DNA from: Flavobacteriales bacterium
GTDB taxonomy: Bacteria > Bacteroidota > Bacteroidia > Flavobacteriales > JADGDT01
Direction of reading: 5' to 3'
NCBI GenBank assembly: GCA_023145275.1
Contig: JAGLEB010000074.1
Location: 1-22,684, forward strand
Length of the DNA stretch: 22,684 nt
Shown here: piece by piece, positions 15,144 through 22,342 of the stretch
Numbering within the stretch: position 1 is the stretch's first letter
How the letters are laid out: every line of letters starts with the position of its first letter
Program-made: the position numbers and the translations under genes
The notes under the pieces: model-generated
The model's database searches: none
What the model saw: only the letters and a program-made list of their open reading frames with translations
What the model was told of the DNA's origin: nothing

Positions 15144-16076
15144 ATGACGTTGTCAGCCAAAGTTAAATATTACTTTTTTAATGCAGCTAAGATAGCTATT
15201 GCAATAATTGCTTTGTATTTTATTTATGAAAAGATATCAGATCAACCCTTAGAAGAAATTAATAAGGAGTTAGATGTGATAGAATCATTTAAATACTTTG
15301 CCTTTGTTCCAATATTCCTGTTTTCGTCAGCAAATTGGTTCTTCGAGATTTTGAAATGGCAGAATTTGTCCTTCCATATCCGTAAAATCAATCTTTCAGA
15401 GAGTTTTGCTATCGTTTTGTCTTCATTTACGGCCTCCATTATAACACCTAATAAAATTGGTGAATATGGCGCAAAGGTTATGTTCTACGATAAAGCTAGA
15501 TGGAAAAAAGTATTGGGATACAATTTTATTGGGAATATGATGCAATTGAGTATCACTTTACTCATGGCAATAGTTTTTTATCATTTTACACCTTTAATTG
15601 TTCAAAATAAAGTCCCTGAATTTATATTTTCCGTGACGGTGATAATATTCTTTGTAATGACATTCTTCCTGTTTAATATGGGTTTGAGCCTGAGAATAAC
15701 CAAAATTAATAAACGCATAGATTTTAAGTCTCTATCTGAGTTTACTATTTCTGATAGGTTTAAAGTGCTTTTATTGTCTTTGATGAGGTATTTATCATTC
15801 TCATTTCAGTTTTTATTTATTCTTTTTCTATTTGGAATAGAAATTTCACTTGAGAATTTCTCAATTATTACACTAAATTATCTGCTTATTTCAGTTGTTC
15901 CAACAATCTTTCTTGGAGACCTATTAATAAGGGGTTCTATTGCCATTTTTATGTTCTCTTTAGTTGGCATTAATGAATTAGTTGTAGTAAGTGTTGTTTT
16001 TATTGCATGGATTTTTAATTTTGTATTACCTGCTGTGATTGGAGCAATCATGGTTCTAAAGCCTAAAACCCAATAA
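15144..16076 (+). CDS. Flippase-like membrane protein (lysylphosphatidylglycerol synthase TM / UPF0104 family)
   Basis: This 310-residue protein has about seven to eight membrane segments. It carries the family loop TPNKIGEYGAK (101-111), the equivalent of TPGRxGE found in the YbhN/AglD/LPG-synthase transmembrane family, and a second motif GDLLIRGSIAIF (about 258-269). The catalytic soluble domain of MprF-type lysyltransferases is absent, so it is only the membrane half, often thought to move lipid-linked substrates. The GT2 gene starts 5 nt downstream and is almost certainly co-transcribed, suggesting that both act on the same glycolipid or polysaccharide. The start lies 15 nt from ruvC on the other strand. 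Confidence 0.85.
   Translation: MTLSAKVKYYFFNAAKIAIAIIALYFIYEKISDQPLEEINKELDVIESFKYFAFVPIFLFSSANWFFEILKWQNLSFHIRKINLSESFAIVLSSFTASIITPNKIGEYGAKVMFYDKARWKKVLGYNFIGNMMQLSITLLMAIVFYHFTPLIVQNKVPEFIFSVTVIIFFVMTFFLFNMGLSLRITKINKRIDFKSLSEFTISDRFKVLLLSLMRYLSFSFQFLFILFLFGIEISLENFSIITLNYLLISVVPTIFLGDLLIRGSIAIFMFSLVGINELVVVSVVFIAWIFNFVLPAVIGAIMVLKPKTQ
15158..15165 (-). promoter_or_regulatory. Candidate ruvC -7 box inside the divergent gene
   Basis: CAAAGTTA on the + strand reads TAACTTTG on the - strand, a full match to TAnnTTTG, 30 nt before the ruvC TTG start. It lies within codons 5-8 of the flippase-like gene. No -33 element is obvious. Confidence 0.4.
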
Positions 16077-16081
16077 ATAAT

Positions 16082-17212
16082 ATGGAGCTTTTAATTTTTA
16101 TTGCCTCAACAATAGTCTTTTTGTACTGCATCTTAATTTTGCTATTAATCGCTGGGTTTTATAGAGTACCCGAAGAAACCTATGAAACAGCATCACCGAT
16201 AAGTGATTTCACTGTTATTGTTCCATTCAGAAATGAAGAGGACAATATTGAAAAACTTATAGGTAGCTTGTCTGCATTAGAGTATCCTATACAGAAGTTT
16301 GAGGTTGTTTTTGTCGATGATAATTCTGTAGATTCATCCTATAGGATTGTCGAAACATTATTGAAATATACTAAGATAAGAGCTAAAGTGATACAATTGC
16401 CAGATAATCTTTCGGGAAAGAAGGCTGCCCTAAATTATGCAATCAGCCAGTCATTGTTTCCATGGATTATCACTACTGATGCAGATTGTACGGTTCAGCC
16501 ATTATGGTTGAAACTATTCGATCAGAAAATACAGAGCGATGATGTTGCTATGCTTGCTGGCCCGGTAAGCATAAAAGTAAAGAAGAGAGGGTTTATTTAT
16601 CTATTTCAACAGTGGGATTTAGCTGCTATGATGGGTTCTACAATAGGAGGTTTTGGTTTAGGAAGACCTTTTCTGAGTAATGGTGCTAATTTAGCATTTC
16701 GAAGGGATGTTTTCCGTGAAGTAGATGGATATGAAGGGAATTTTAATGTTGCTTCAGGAGATGATATATTCTTAATGGAGAAATTTGTTGCAAAGTATCC
16801 GAATAGAGTGAAATACATTAAGTCTAGCGAAGCTATAGTGTCAACTAATTATGTCGATACATTTAGGCAATTCATTAATCAGAGAGTTAGGTGGGCATCT
16901 AAATCAGTAGCTTACAACTCAATGTTTATTTCGTCAATGGGGTTTATGGTAGGAATATCTAATTTGCTAATTGGGATATTGTTGGTGCTAGTAGTTTTAG
17001 GAATTTCATTGGATAAAATAGTGCCTTTTATATTTTTGAAATTCTTTGTTGATTTTTGGATGGTGATGATTAGCTCTAGTTTTCTTGGGAGTTCGAAAAG
17101 TAAACTGCTATATCCACTCGTAGCATTTACTTATCCTTTATACGTTGTGGGAATTGCTGTTTTATCGCAAACTACCTCCTACGAATGGAAGGGTAGGGTT
17201 GAGGGAAATTAA
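16082..17212 (+). CDS. Processive-type family 2 glycosyltransferase, membrane-bound
   Basis: This 376-residue protein has an N-terminal membrane helix (about 3-25), a GT-A catalytic domain, and C-terminal hydrophobic segments near 284-306, 314-334 and 345-362. Catalytic motifs are FTVIVPFRNEED (43-54), VDD (78-80), TDADC (132-136), SGDD (225-228) and QRVRW (267-271, the QxxRW signature of processive synthases such as hyaluronan and cellulose synthases). It should transfer sugar from a nucleotide sugar at the cytoplasmic face of the inner membrane; donor and product are unknown. The flippase-like gene precedes it by 5 nt. The 37-aa membrane protein gene on the other strand ends 4 nt after its stop. 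Confidence 0.9.
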   Translation: MELLIFIASTIVFLYCILILLLIAGFYRVPEETYETASPISDFTVIVPFRNEEDNIEKLIGSLSALEYPIQKFEVVFVDDNSVDSSYRIVETLLKYTKIRAKVIQLPDNLSGKKAALNYAISQSLFPWIITTDADCTVQPLWLKLFDQKIQSDDVAMLAGPVSIKVKKRGFIYLFQQWDLAAMMGSTIGGFGLGRPFLSNGANLAFRRDVFREVDGYEGNFNVASGDDIFLMEKFVAKYPNRVKYIKSSEAIVSTNYVDTFRQFINQRVRWASKSVAYNSMFISSMGFMVGISNLLIGILLVLVVLGISLDKIVPFIFLKFFVDFWMVMISSSFLGSSKSKLLYPLVAFTYPLYVVGIAVLSQTTSYEWKGRVEGN

Positions 17213-17216
17213 AAAT

Positions 17217-17330
17217 TTACTCGATAAAAGAATAAAGTACAGTTGCAAGTAGAAAGAATGCGAGAATATATCCAGCTTCTAATAATATATTGAATACGAA
17301 TTCTGTTTTTGTGGGGGCTTGTTTTTTCAT
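17217..17330 (-). CDS. Small single-pass membrane protein (37 aa)
   Basis: An open frame of 37 codons plus TAA starts at the ATG at 17328-17330. It encodes a polar, lysine-containing start (MKKQAPTKTEFVFN) and a hydrophobic helix (residues about 15-35, ILLEAGYILAFFLLATVL then YSFIE), so it looks like an N-in single-pass membrane protein. A glutamate (E18) lies at the start of the helix. A promoter-like TTTG-N18-TACATTTA is correctly placed about 26-55 nt upstream on the - strand. The stop codon lies 4 nt from the stop of the convergent GT2 gene. I do not recognise a family. Size, helix pattern and promoter argue for a real gene. Confidence 0.6.
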   Translation of the reverse strand: MKKQAPTKTEFVFNILLEAGYILAFFLLATVLYSFIE

Positions 17331-17855
17331 CGTTGTTTTATCTTTTTGGATTTAATAAATGTATTAATAATAAACGCAAATCAAAGGATTTTATTGGGTT
17401 TTAGTGTTAATTATTAGTTAAATATTCTTTACCTAACTTCGATGATTTATTCCTAATAAATACCGGGATAATGTTAAAGGATTGGTGCTGCATGTTGTTA
17501 ATGTATATTCGTTAATTCCCCAACCTAGCTTTGTCTTATAACTCAAATTGCTGATAACAATGCCACATCTATCACGGCCTTGATTTGTTATATACCCAGT
17601 AAGGTTTAAAGAGCTTAATAGAATCATACTATCTGTTTGTATATTTGGAATAAATCACCTTTTCTGTCTGTTAATTTTTTGTTTGAACATAGTTTTTACT
17701 GAGGGCTGTCATTTTTTTTTATTAGGATAGTCTCCTTTGCTTGATAAAAGTCATTTATTAAAAGAATAAATATAACGTCCTTTGCGCAAAATAGATCGAT
17801 TTAGTACTAGTGGATTTATGAAAAGTAATAGACAAAAATATTTGACTTATATATT
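17331..17855. other. Gene-poor intergenic region before the Fnr-like regulator
   Basis: These 525 nt hold the promoter of the 37-aa gene and otherwise no gene I can support. A 64-codon frame on the - strand (17433-17627) lacks a promoter and any recognisable pattern. A + strand TATATTTG (17640-17647) is a perfect -7 match that could start a leader of about 200 nt toward the regulator. Nearer the regulator there are a 10-bp palindrome TTTGCGCAAA (17781-17790), the 8-bp palindrome TAGTACTA (17802-17809), and AATATTTG about 26 nt before the ATG (7 of 8 to the -7 box). Confidence 0.5.
17356..17385 (-). promoter_or_regulatory. Promoter of the 37-aa membrane protein gene
   Basis: On the - strand TTTG (17382-17385 on the + strand as CAAA) and TACATTTA (17356-17363) are separated by 18 nt. 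This fits the Bacteroidota pattern TTTG-N17-20-TAnnTTTG with one mismatch. Predicted transcription starts about 19 nt before the ATG. Confidence 0.5.
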
Positions 17856-18572
17856 ATGTTGAAATGTAGTTTTAATGATGGTAGTGGATGTGTGAACTGT
17901 AAGTTTCCTGTGAGCACAATTTTTCATTCATTGTCTGCTGATTCCTTAAAAGAGCTTGAAGAAATAAAAGTTGATTTATTTGTAAAGAGGAAGCAAAATA
18001 TATTTGTACAAGGCAATGTGCCTCAGTATGTTTATATTGTTAGAAGGGGAAAGATTAAAGTTTTCATTCTTGGAGAGAATGGGAAGGAGCAAATTGTTAG
18101 AGTAGCAAAAGAAGGAGATACTATTGGTTATCGTTCTCTTTTGAACGACGAGAAATATTTTGCGACGGCTGTAGCTATGGAAGATTGTGAGCTTTGTGCT
18201 GTAACGAAGTCTTTTTTCTTTGGCGAAATAGATAAAAATCCTGTTCTAGCTAAAGATACTCTTACTCTTTTATCAAAGCAACTTAGAGATTCGGAGAATA
18301 GAATGTTTAGCTTGGCGTACAAATCTGTAAAAGAGAGAATAGCCGAAGGAGTTTTGATGCTTGCAAAAGCTTATGGCTTTGAAGAAGATCAAAAAACTAT
18401 TGCAGTTCATCTTTACAGAAAAGATATTGCTGATTTTTCGGGTGTAACCGTCGAAACAGCCATAAGGAACCTGAATGATTTCAGGCGTGAAAAGCTTGTG
18501 GAGATAGATCAAAAGAAGATAAAAATACTTGAGGAAGATAAGCTATATGAAATAGCTAAAATTAGAAGATAA
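17856..18572 (+). CDS. Crp/Fnr-family regulator with Fnr-like cysteines
   Basis: This 238-residue transcription factor has an N-terminal cyclic-nucleotide-binding-type beta barrel (about 20-135), a dimer helix (about 135-165) and a C-terminal winged helix with recognition segment FSGVTVETAIRNLNDFRRE (about 195-213), equivalent to the VETISR segment of Fnr. Cysteines C4, C12 and C15 at the N-terminus and C114 in AMEDCELCAV align with the arrangement of E. coli Fnr (C20/C23/C29 and C122), which carries an oxygen-labile [4Fe-4S] cluster. Oxygen or NO sensing is therefore plausible but inferred. Spacing is C-x7-C-x2-C rather than C-x2-C-x5-C. The gene stands alone with a strong terminator. Palindromes in the upstream gap could be operators. 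Confidence 0.9.
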   Translation: MLKCSFNDGSGCVNCKFPVSTIFHSLSADSLKELEEIKVDLFVKRKQNIFVQGNVPQYVYIVRRGKIKVFILGENGKEQIVRVAKEGDTIGYRSLLNDEKYFATAVAMEDCELCAVTKSFFFGEIDKNPVLAKDTLTLLSKQLRDSENRMFSLAYKSVKERIAEGVLMLAKAYGFEEDQKTIAVHLYRKDIADFSGVTVETAIRNLNDFRREKLVEIDQKKIKILEEDKLYEIAKIRR

Positions 18573-18611
18573 AAAAAAGGTCGTGTAAAATTTTTACACG
18601 ACCTTTTTTTT
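18571..18611. terminator. Bidirectional terminator between the Fnr-like and GT9 genes
   Basis: A near-perfect palindrome GGTCGTGTAAAA / TTTTACACGACC (18579-18603) is flanked by eight A residues on the left and eight T residues on the right, immediately after the regulator stop and touching the stop codon of the convergent glycosyltransferase gene (18610). It can terminate transcription from both sides. Confidence 0.92.
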
Positions 18612-19650
18612 ATTCTTTCAATGGTGGGATAATAAGTTTCACTTTATCCACAATTAGTGATTCTGGAAGATCCATCATACAGGCGTAATCTTCTCTGTGG
18701 CATTCTTTGTTGCCAAATACTGAACACGGCCTGCATTCCATATCTATTTGTGCAGCCCAGTCTATAGACTGTCCATATCCTATGAAACCAGCATATGGAT
18801 GAGTTGCTCCCCAAACGGACACTACTTTAGTGCCAACCAACGAGGCCATGTGCATATTTGCAGAATCCATGCTAATCATCAGATCTAAATTTGTCATTAA
18901 ATCTAATTCCTGAGGCAGAGTCATCTTGCCAGCGGCTAGTATTGTTTGTGGGTATTCATACCACAAACCGTCTAGTTTTTTTATTTCGGCTTCACCCCCT
19001 CCAAATAAAAATATTTTAGATTTCGGATATGTTTCCTGAAGCTGATCTATTAATATACCAACCTTGTCAAATCGGTATTTCTTTCCCTTGTGTTGAGCAA
19101 ATGGTGCAATACCAATCCATGGTCCAGCTTTAGCACCTGTTTCTTTCAGAACAGATGAAGGAACTTTTGAATCTTTCTTTTTAGGAAGTTTATGCGAAAG
19201 TTTTACAATAAACCCAAGCTCCCTAAATACATCGGCATACCTCTCGGTAGTAAGTTTTAATTGAATAAAAGTTTTATTAGACTCTTTAGTCAAAGCCTTT
19301 TTTTCTTCTCTTCCTTTGTTAATAGATGCAACGTTAACACCTGTCATCTTAAATAGACTAGATAATACTTGAGAACGTAAAACTCCGTGTAAATCAGCTA
19401 CAGCGTCAAAATCAGTATCTTTTCTAAGGTCTTGAAAAAGGCGGTATAATCCACCGAGCCCTTTGTGATCATTTTCTAAATCAGGAGCGATAAAAGTAAG
19501 TCTATCTATGTCTGTGAAAAAAATTCTAAAACTCTCACGAGAAACGAATGTGATGTTAAGGTCTTTATTAGTCCTTAATACTTCTTTAATTACAGGAACA
19601 GTCATCGCAACGTCGCCCATTGCTGACATTCTAATTACCAATAAGTTCAT
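18610..19650 (-). CDS. Glycosyltransferase family 9 (heptosyltransferase-like)
   Basis: GT9 enzymes add heptose or other sugars to lipopolysaccharide core or related glycans on the cytoplasmic side. This 346-residue protein starts MNLLVIRMSAMGDVAMTVP, the GT9 opening. It has the donor-domain motifs IGIAPFAQHKGKKY (179-192), FLFGGGEAE (214-222) and SMDSANMHMASLVGTK (260-275), followed by WGATHPY. A late cluster C306-x2-C309-x7-C317-x6-C324 (CRPCS...EC...AC) is seen in many GT9 members and may be structural. The acceptor is unknown. It is 51 nt downstream of the DUF4254 gene on the same strand, a pairing that I recall as recurrent in Bacteroidota. Confidence 0.9.
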   Translation of the reverse strand: MNLLVIRMSAMGDVAMTVPVIKEVLRTNKDLNITFVSRESFRIFFTDIDRLTFIAPDLENDHKGLGGLYRLFQDLRKDTDFDAVADLHGVLRSQVLSSLFKMTGVNVASINKGREEKKALTKESNKTFIQLKLTTERYADVFRELGFIVKLSHKLPKKKDSKVPSSVLKETGAKAGPWIGIAPFAQHKGKKYRFDKVGILIDQLQETYPKSKIFLFGGGEAEIKKLDGLWYEYPQTILAAGKMTLPQELDLMTNLDLMISMDSANMHMASLVGTKVVSVWGATHPYAGFIGYGQSIDWAAQIDMECRPCSVFGNKECHREDYACMMDLPESLIVDKVKLIIPPLKE

Positions 19651-19701
19651 ATAATGTTTATTTTAGTACTTGCTTCTTTATTGTGTTCTTCAATCAATAA
19701 A

Positions 19702-20304
19702 CTACTTGTTTTTGTATAAAACAGGATTTAAACTCTCGTCATTATACATCTTCATTTGTTTGTAAACCTTCATGAACTTTTCTCCATCTTGCATATCGCT
19801 AAGTAATTCGTCTATTGCCGAAGTTAGGTCTTTTTCTTGCTCTAGAAGTATATTTAGTTTTGTGTTACAAGCTTCTGCATGATCTTTAGAAGCGTTTTTT
19901 CTATTAGCTTCTTCTCTCATATGATACACTTTCAGGTATAATATAGAAAGGCGGTCTATTGCCCATGCAGGACTTTCAGTATTTAACGAAGCACCTTCTT
20001 TAGCATTTACATCATTAAATTTATCGAGAAAATAACTATCTATATACTCAACCATATCAGTCCTTTCTTGATTCGAAGCGTCAATTTTCCTCTTAAGAGC
20101 AAGTGCCGCTACAGGATCAATTTCTGGATCTCTGATGATATCTTCAAAATGCCATTGTACAGTGTCAATCCAACTTTTGTGATATAGCAATGCCTCAAAA
20201 GTACCACTCTCAAATGGGTTGTCAATATCAGTATCTACGCTGTCGGTAATGTGATAAGTGTCAATACTTTTGTTAAATATCTCTCTGAACAATTTCGTGT
20301 ACAT
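19702..20304 (-). CDS. DUF4254 domain protein
   Basis: This 200-residue, mostly alpha-helical cytoplasmic protein of the DUF4254 family has no known biochemical function. Family-like stretches are KSWIDTVQWHFEDIIRDPEI, ALKRKIDASNQERTDMVE, NTESPAWAIDRLSILYLKVY and the C-terminal MKVYKQMKMYNDESLNPVLY. The longer frame begins with TTG at 20313; the ATG at 20304 (MYTKLFREIF) is the better start. A -7 box TATATTTG about 23 nt upstream would give a leader of about 16 nt. It is the first gene of a two-gene unit with the GT9 glycosyltransferase, suggesting a role in LPS or glycan assembly, by context only. Confidence 0.85.
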   Translation of the reverse strand: MYTKLFREIFNKSIDTYHITDSVDTDIDNPFESGTFEALLYHKSWIDTVQWHFEDIIRDPEIDPVAALALKRKIDASNQERTDMVEYIDSYFLDKFNDVNAKEGASLNTESPAWAIDRLSILYLKVYHMREEANRKNASKDHAEACNTKLNILLEQEKDLTSAIDELLSDMQDGEKFMKVYKQMKMYNDESLNPVLYKNK

Positions 20305-20326
20305 AGGTTTCAATTTTTAATTTAAA

Positions 20327-20334
20327 CAAATATA
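20327..20334 (-). promoter_or_regulatory. Candidate -7 box (TATATTTG) for DUF4254-GT9
   Basis: CAAATATA on the + strand is TATATTTG on the - strand, a full match to TAnnTTTG, 23 nt before the ATG at 20304. A -33 TTTG at the right distance is not seen. Confidence 0.4.
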
Positions 20335-20431
20335 CTATTTATGAACCAAAAGAAGCTCACTTTTAATATATCTTGGACATACACTTTATAAATGAGTTTA
20401 AATTGATTTAATATGTGCTAAAATCAATGTC

Positions 20432-20466
20432 TTTGAATCATTCGGGCAGTAAATTCATTATATTTG
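20432..20466 (+). promoter_or_regulatory. Candidate promoter of upp
   Basis: TATATTTG (20459-20466) is a full -7 match. A TTTG at 20432-20435 is 23 nt upstream, longer than the usual 17-20. The predicted leader to the ATG at 20528 is about 55 nt. Confidence 0.4.
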
Positions 20467-20527
20467 TTTTGCGAATGATAATCCTTCATTTAACGATTAG
20501 TTGTAAGTCATTAAACTGAAGGGTTCT

Positions 20528-21199
20528 ATGAAAAAAAATAATATTATGCTAGTAAAAGATTTTTCTAATGATAATTCAATTCTAAATCAGTTTATTTCGG
20601 AATTGAGAAATATAAATATTCAGCAAGACAGAATGCGCTTTCGTCGTAATTTGGAGCGTGTAGGAGAGATTCTTGCCTATGAATTAAGTAAAACTCTCAC
20701 ATTTGCCGAGAGAACCATCAACACTCCTTTGGGACGTAAGCAAATGAATTTAATAGAGAGCGAACCGGTTTTGTGTTCTATATTGAGAGCCGGACTGCCA
20801 ATGCATAATGGTGTTCTTAACCATTTCGATAGTGCCGAAAACACTTTTATCTCTGCTTTTAGGAAACATAACAATGATGATAATGAGTTCGAAGTAGTTG
20901 TAGAATATGTAGCTACCCCATCTATTGAGGGTAAAACTTTAATTCTAATAGATCCGATGTTAGCTACGGGGGCCTCAATGGTTTCAGTATACCAGGCATT
21001 GTTGAAGTTTGGTAAGCCAAAAGTTATACATATTGTTTCGGTAATTGGTTCTAAACAAGGAGTTGACTATATTGCGACGGAGTTTCCTAAAGATACTACG
21101 CTTTGGATAGCCACTGTTGACGATAAATTGAACGATAGGGGATATATAGTGCCAGGTTTGGGCGATGCAGGAGACTTAGCTTATGGTGCTAAACTTTAG
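20528..21199 (+). CDS. upp: Uracil phosphoribosyltransferase
   Basis: UPRT converts uracil and PRPP to UMP in pyrimidine salvage. The 223 residues contain the PRPP-binding loop LIDPMLATGASM (about 140-151), the UPRT motif CSILRAGLPMHNGVL (83-97), and the uracil-binding C-terminus YIVPGLGDAGDLAYG. The protein is somewhat longer than E. coli Upp (208), through a slightly extended N-terminus; an alternative ATG at codon 7 (MLVKDFSND) would shorten it. It faces away from the GT9-DUF4254 unit and is followed by 175 nt before the next gene, with no obvious hairpin terminator. Confidence 0.95.
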   Translation: MKKNNIMLVKDFSNDNSILNQFISELRNINIQQDRMRFRRNLERVGEILAYELSKTLTFAERTINTPLGRKQMNLIESEPVLCSILRAGLPMHNGVLNHFDSAENTFISAFRKHNNDDNEFEVVVEYVATPSIEGKTLILIDPMLATGASMVSVYQALLKFGKPKVIHIVSVIGSKQGVDYIATEFPKDTTLWIATVDDKLNDRGYIVPGLGDAGDLAYGAKL

Positions 21200-21374
21200 A
21201 ATTTATTTTAGTGCCTAATCCGGCTTTACACTTGTAGTCCTCAGATAAATACCATTTCCTAATACAGTTTTAAAGAGCTCCTTAGGTCGCTTATAAAACT
21301 ATTTAGTCAACTGTTATTTATTTTCCGGGCTATCGTTGCAATCCGGGGCAATTTTTCACCTAAAACCAAAAGAT

Positions 21375-22163
21375 ATGAAGAAATTACTATTAAGTTTATT
21401 ATTGTTCCCTAGTTTAATCTTTGCTCAGTATACTCCAGCAGATAAGACAGAGAACGATAAAACATTAACGGAGCTTAGCGACTATAAAAATACAATTAGA
21501 TGGAATGTGACACCTATGGTTTTGTTTGGCGCTAGAAATGTGAATCTAGGTTACGAAAGAGTAATCTCTGATAAAGAAACTGTTTCTATAAACGTTGGAT
21601 ATTTAGAAATTCCTGAATTAAGTAATACCAGCGAGCAGATAGAATATGTTGATGGCAACAAAGACCGTGGTGGATTTAGTATTTTTGTTGATTATAAAAG
21701 ATATATAGGAAATAGAAACAAAAGAAAAGCCCCAGAGGGAATCTATTGGGGTGCGTTTTCTGGAATATACAACCAGAAAATCAGCAATAACTACAAAACT
21801 AGTTTCACAGCTGAGGATGGGACAGTTTTTGAAGGTTCTGCAGATTTAAAAGCTACGATTAATAGCTACAATCTTGGCTTGCAACTTGGATATCAGTTTG
21901 TATTTTATGATAGATTTACCGTAGATTTAATTCTTATAGGACCCGCTGCTAGTGTTTATACGGGGAAATTATCTGGAAAATTTGAGGGGAACCTTGATGA
22001 ATCTCAAGAATTTTTAGATTTCATTGAAAAAGTTTATGAGAAGTTACCATGGCTCGAAGATTCAATTGATGGAGATGAGCTTCATCTTGAGGGAAGTACA
22101 TCCAATTTTGCTATATTTGGGAGCAATTTCCGATACGTAGTTCAAATTGGTTATAGATTTTAA
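21375..22163 (+). CDS. Outer-membrane beta-barrel-type protein of unknown function
   Basis: This 262-residue protein starts at the ATG at 21375. The longer open frame from a TTG at 21336 only adds a stretch without coding character, whereas the ATG gives a clean signal peptide, MKKLLLSLLLFPSLIFAQ. The mature part has repeated amphipathic beta patterns with aromatic ends (VTPMVLFGARNVNLGYERV, SYNLGLQLGYQFVFYDRFTV) and ends in an aromatic residue (VVQIGYRF), as outer-membrane barrels do. A short acidic insertion (about 220-245) is likely an external loop. I do not recognise a specific family. It is probably an outer-membrane protein of unknown role. Confidence 0.8.
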   Translation: MKKLLLSLLLFPSLIFAQYTPADKTENDKTLTELSDYKNTIRWNVTPMVLFGARNVNLGYERVISDKETVSINVGYLEIPELSNTSEQIEYVDGNKDRGGFSIFVDYKRYIGNRNKRKAPEGIYWGAFSGIYNQKISNNYKTSFTAEDGTVFEGSADLKATINSYNLGLQLGYQFVFYDRFTVDLILIGPAASVYTGKLSGKFEGNLDESQEFLDFIEKVYEKLPWLEDSIDGDELHLEGSTSNFAIFGSNFRYVVQIGYRF

Positions 22164-22188
22164 GAAATATCAGAAAAATTACTTTTTG

Positions 22189-22219
22189 TTTGGGCGATGA
22201 GTTTTATTGTTTAAATTTG
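22189..22219 (+). promoter_or_regulatory. Canonical Bacteroidota promoter of tRNA-Cys
   Basis: TTTG (22189-22192), a 19-nt spacer and TAAATTTG (22212-22219) match the Bacteroidota primary sigma consensus TTTG-N19-TAnnTTTG at every defined base. Transcription should start near 22226, giving a leader of about 40 nt before the tRNA, which includes the small inverted repeat CTTACC/GGTAAG (22226-22244). Confidence 0.85.
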
Positions 22220-22265
22220 CACTCGCTTACCGAAGCAAGGTAAGTCCGCTAACAAGCAAAAAAAG

Positions 22266-22336
22266 GGTTCCATGGCCGAGCGGCTAGGCAGCGCTCTGCA
22301 AAAGCGTCTACATCGGTTCGAATCCGATTGGAACCT
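22266..22336 (+). tRNA. tRNA-Cys (GCA)
   Basis: The 71 nt fold as a full cloverleaf: acceptor GGTTCCA/TGGAACC, D stem GCC/GGC, anticodon stem GCGCT/AGCGT (one G-T pair) with loop CTGCAAA and anticodon GCA at 22298-22300, variable loop CTAC, and T arm ATCGG-TTCGAAT-CCGAT. The discriminator base is T, as is normal for tRNA-Cys. The CCA end is not encoded (CTCA follows the acceptor). It has a perfect promoter upstream and a terminator 7 nt downstream. Confidence 0.96.
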
Positions 22337-22342
22337 CAAGTG

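Noticed and set aside
17433..17627. 64-codon - strand frame in the 525-nt gap
   Set aside because: No family resemblance, no TAnnTTTG box upstream, and no sign of coding constraint. It could be a gene remnant, but nothing in the sequence shows of what.
21336..21374. N-terminal extension of the outer-membrane protein from a TTG codon
   Set aside because: The ATG at 21375 begins an excellent signal peptide; the extension would bury it.
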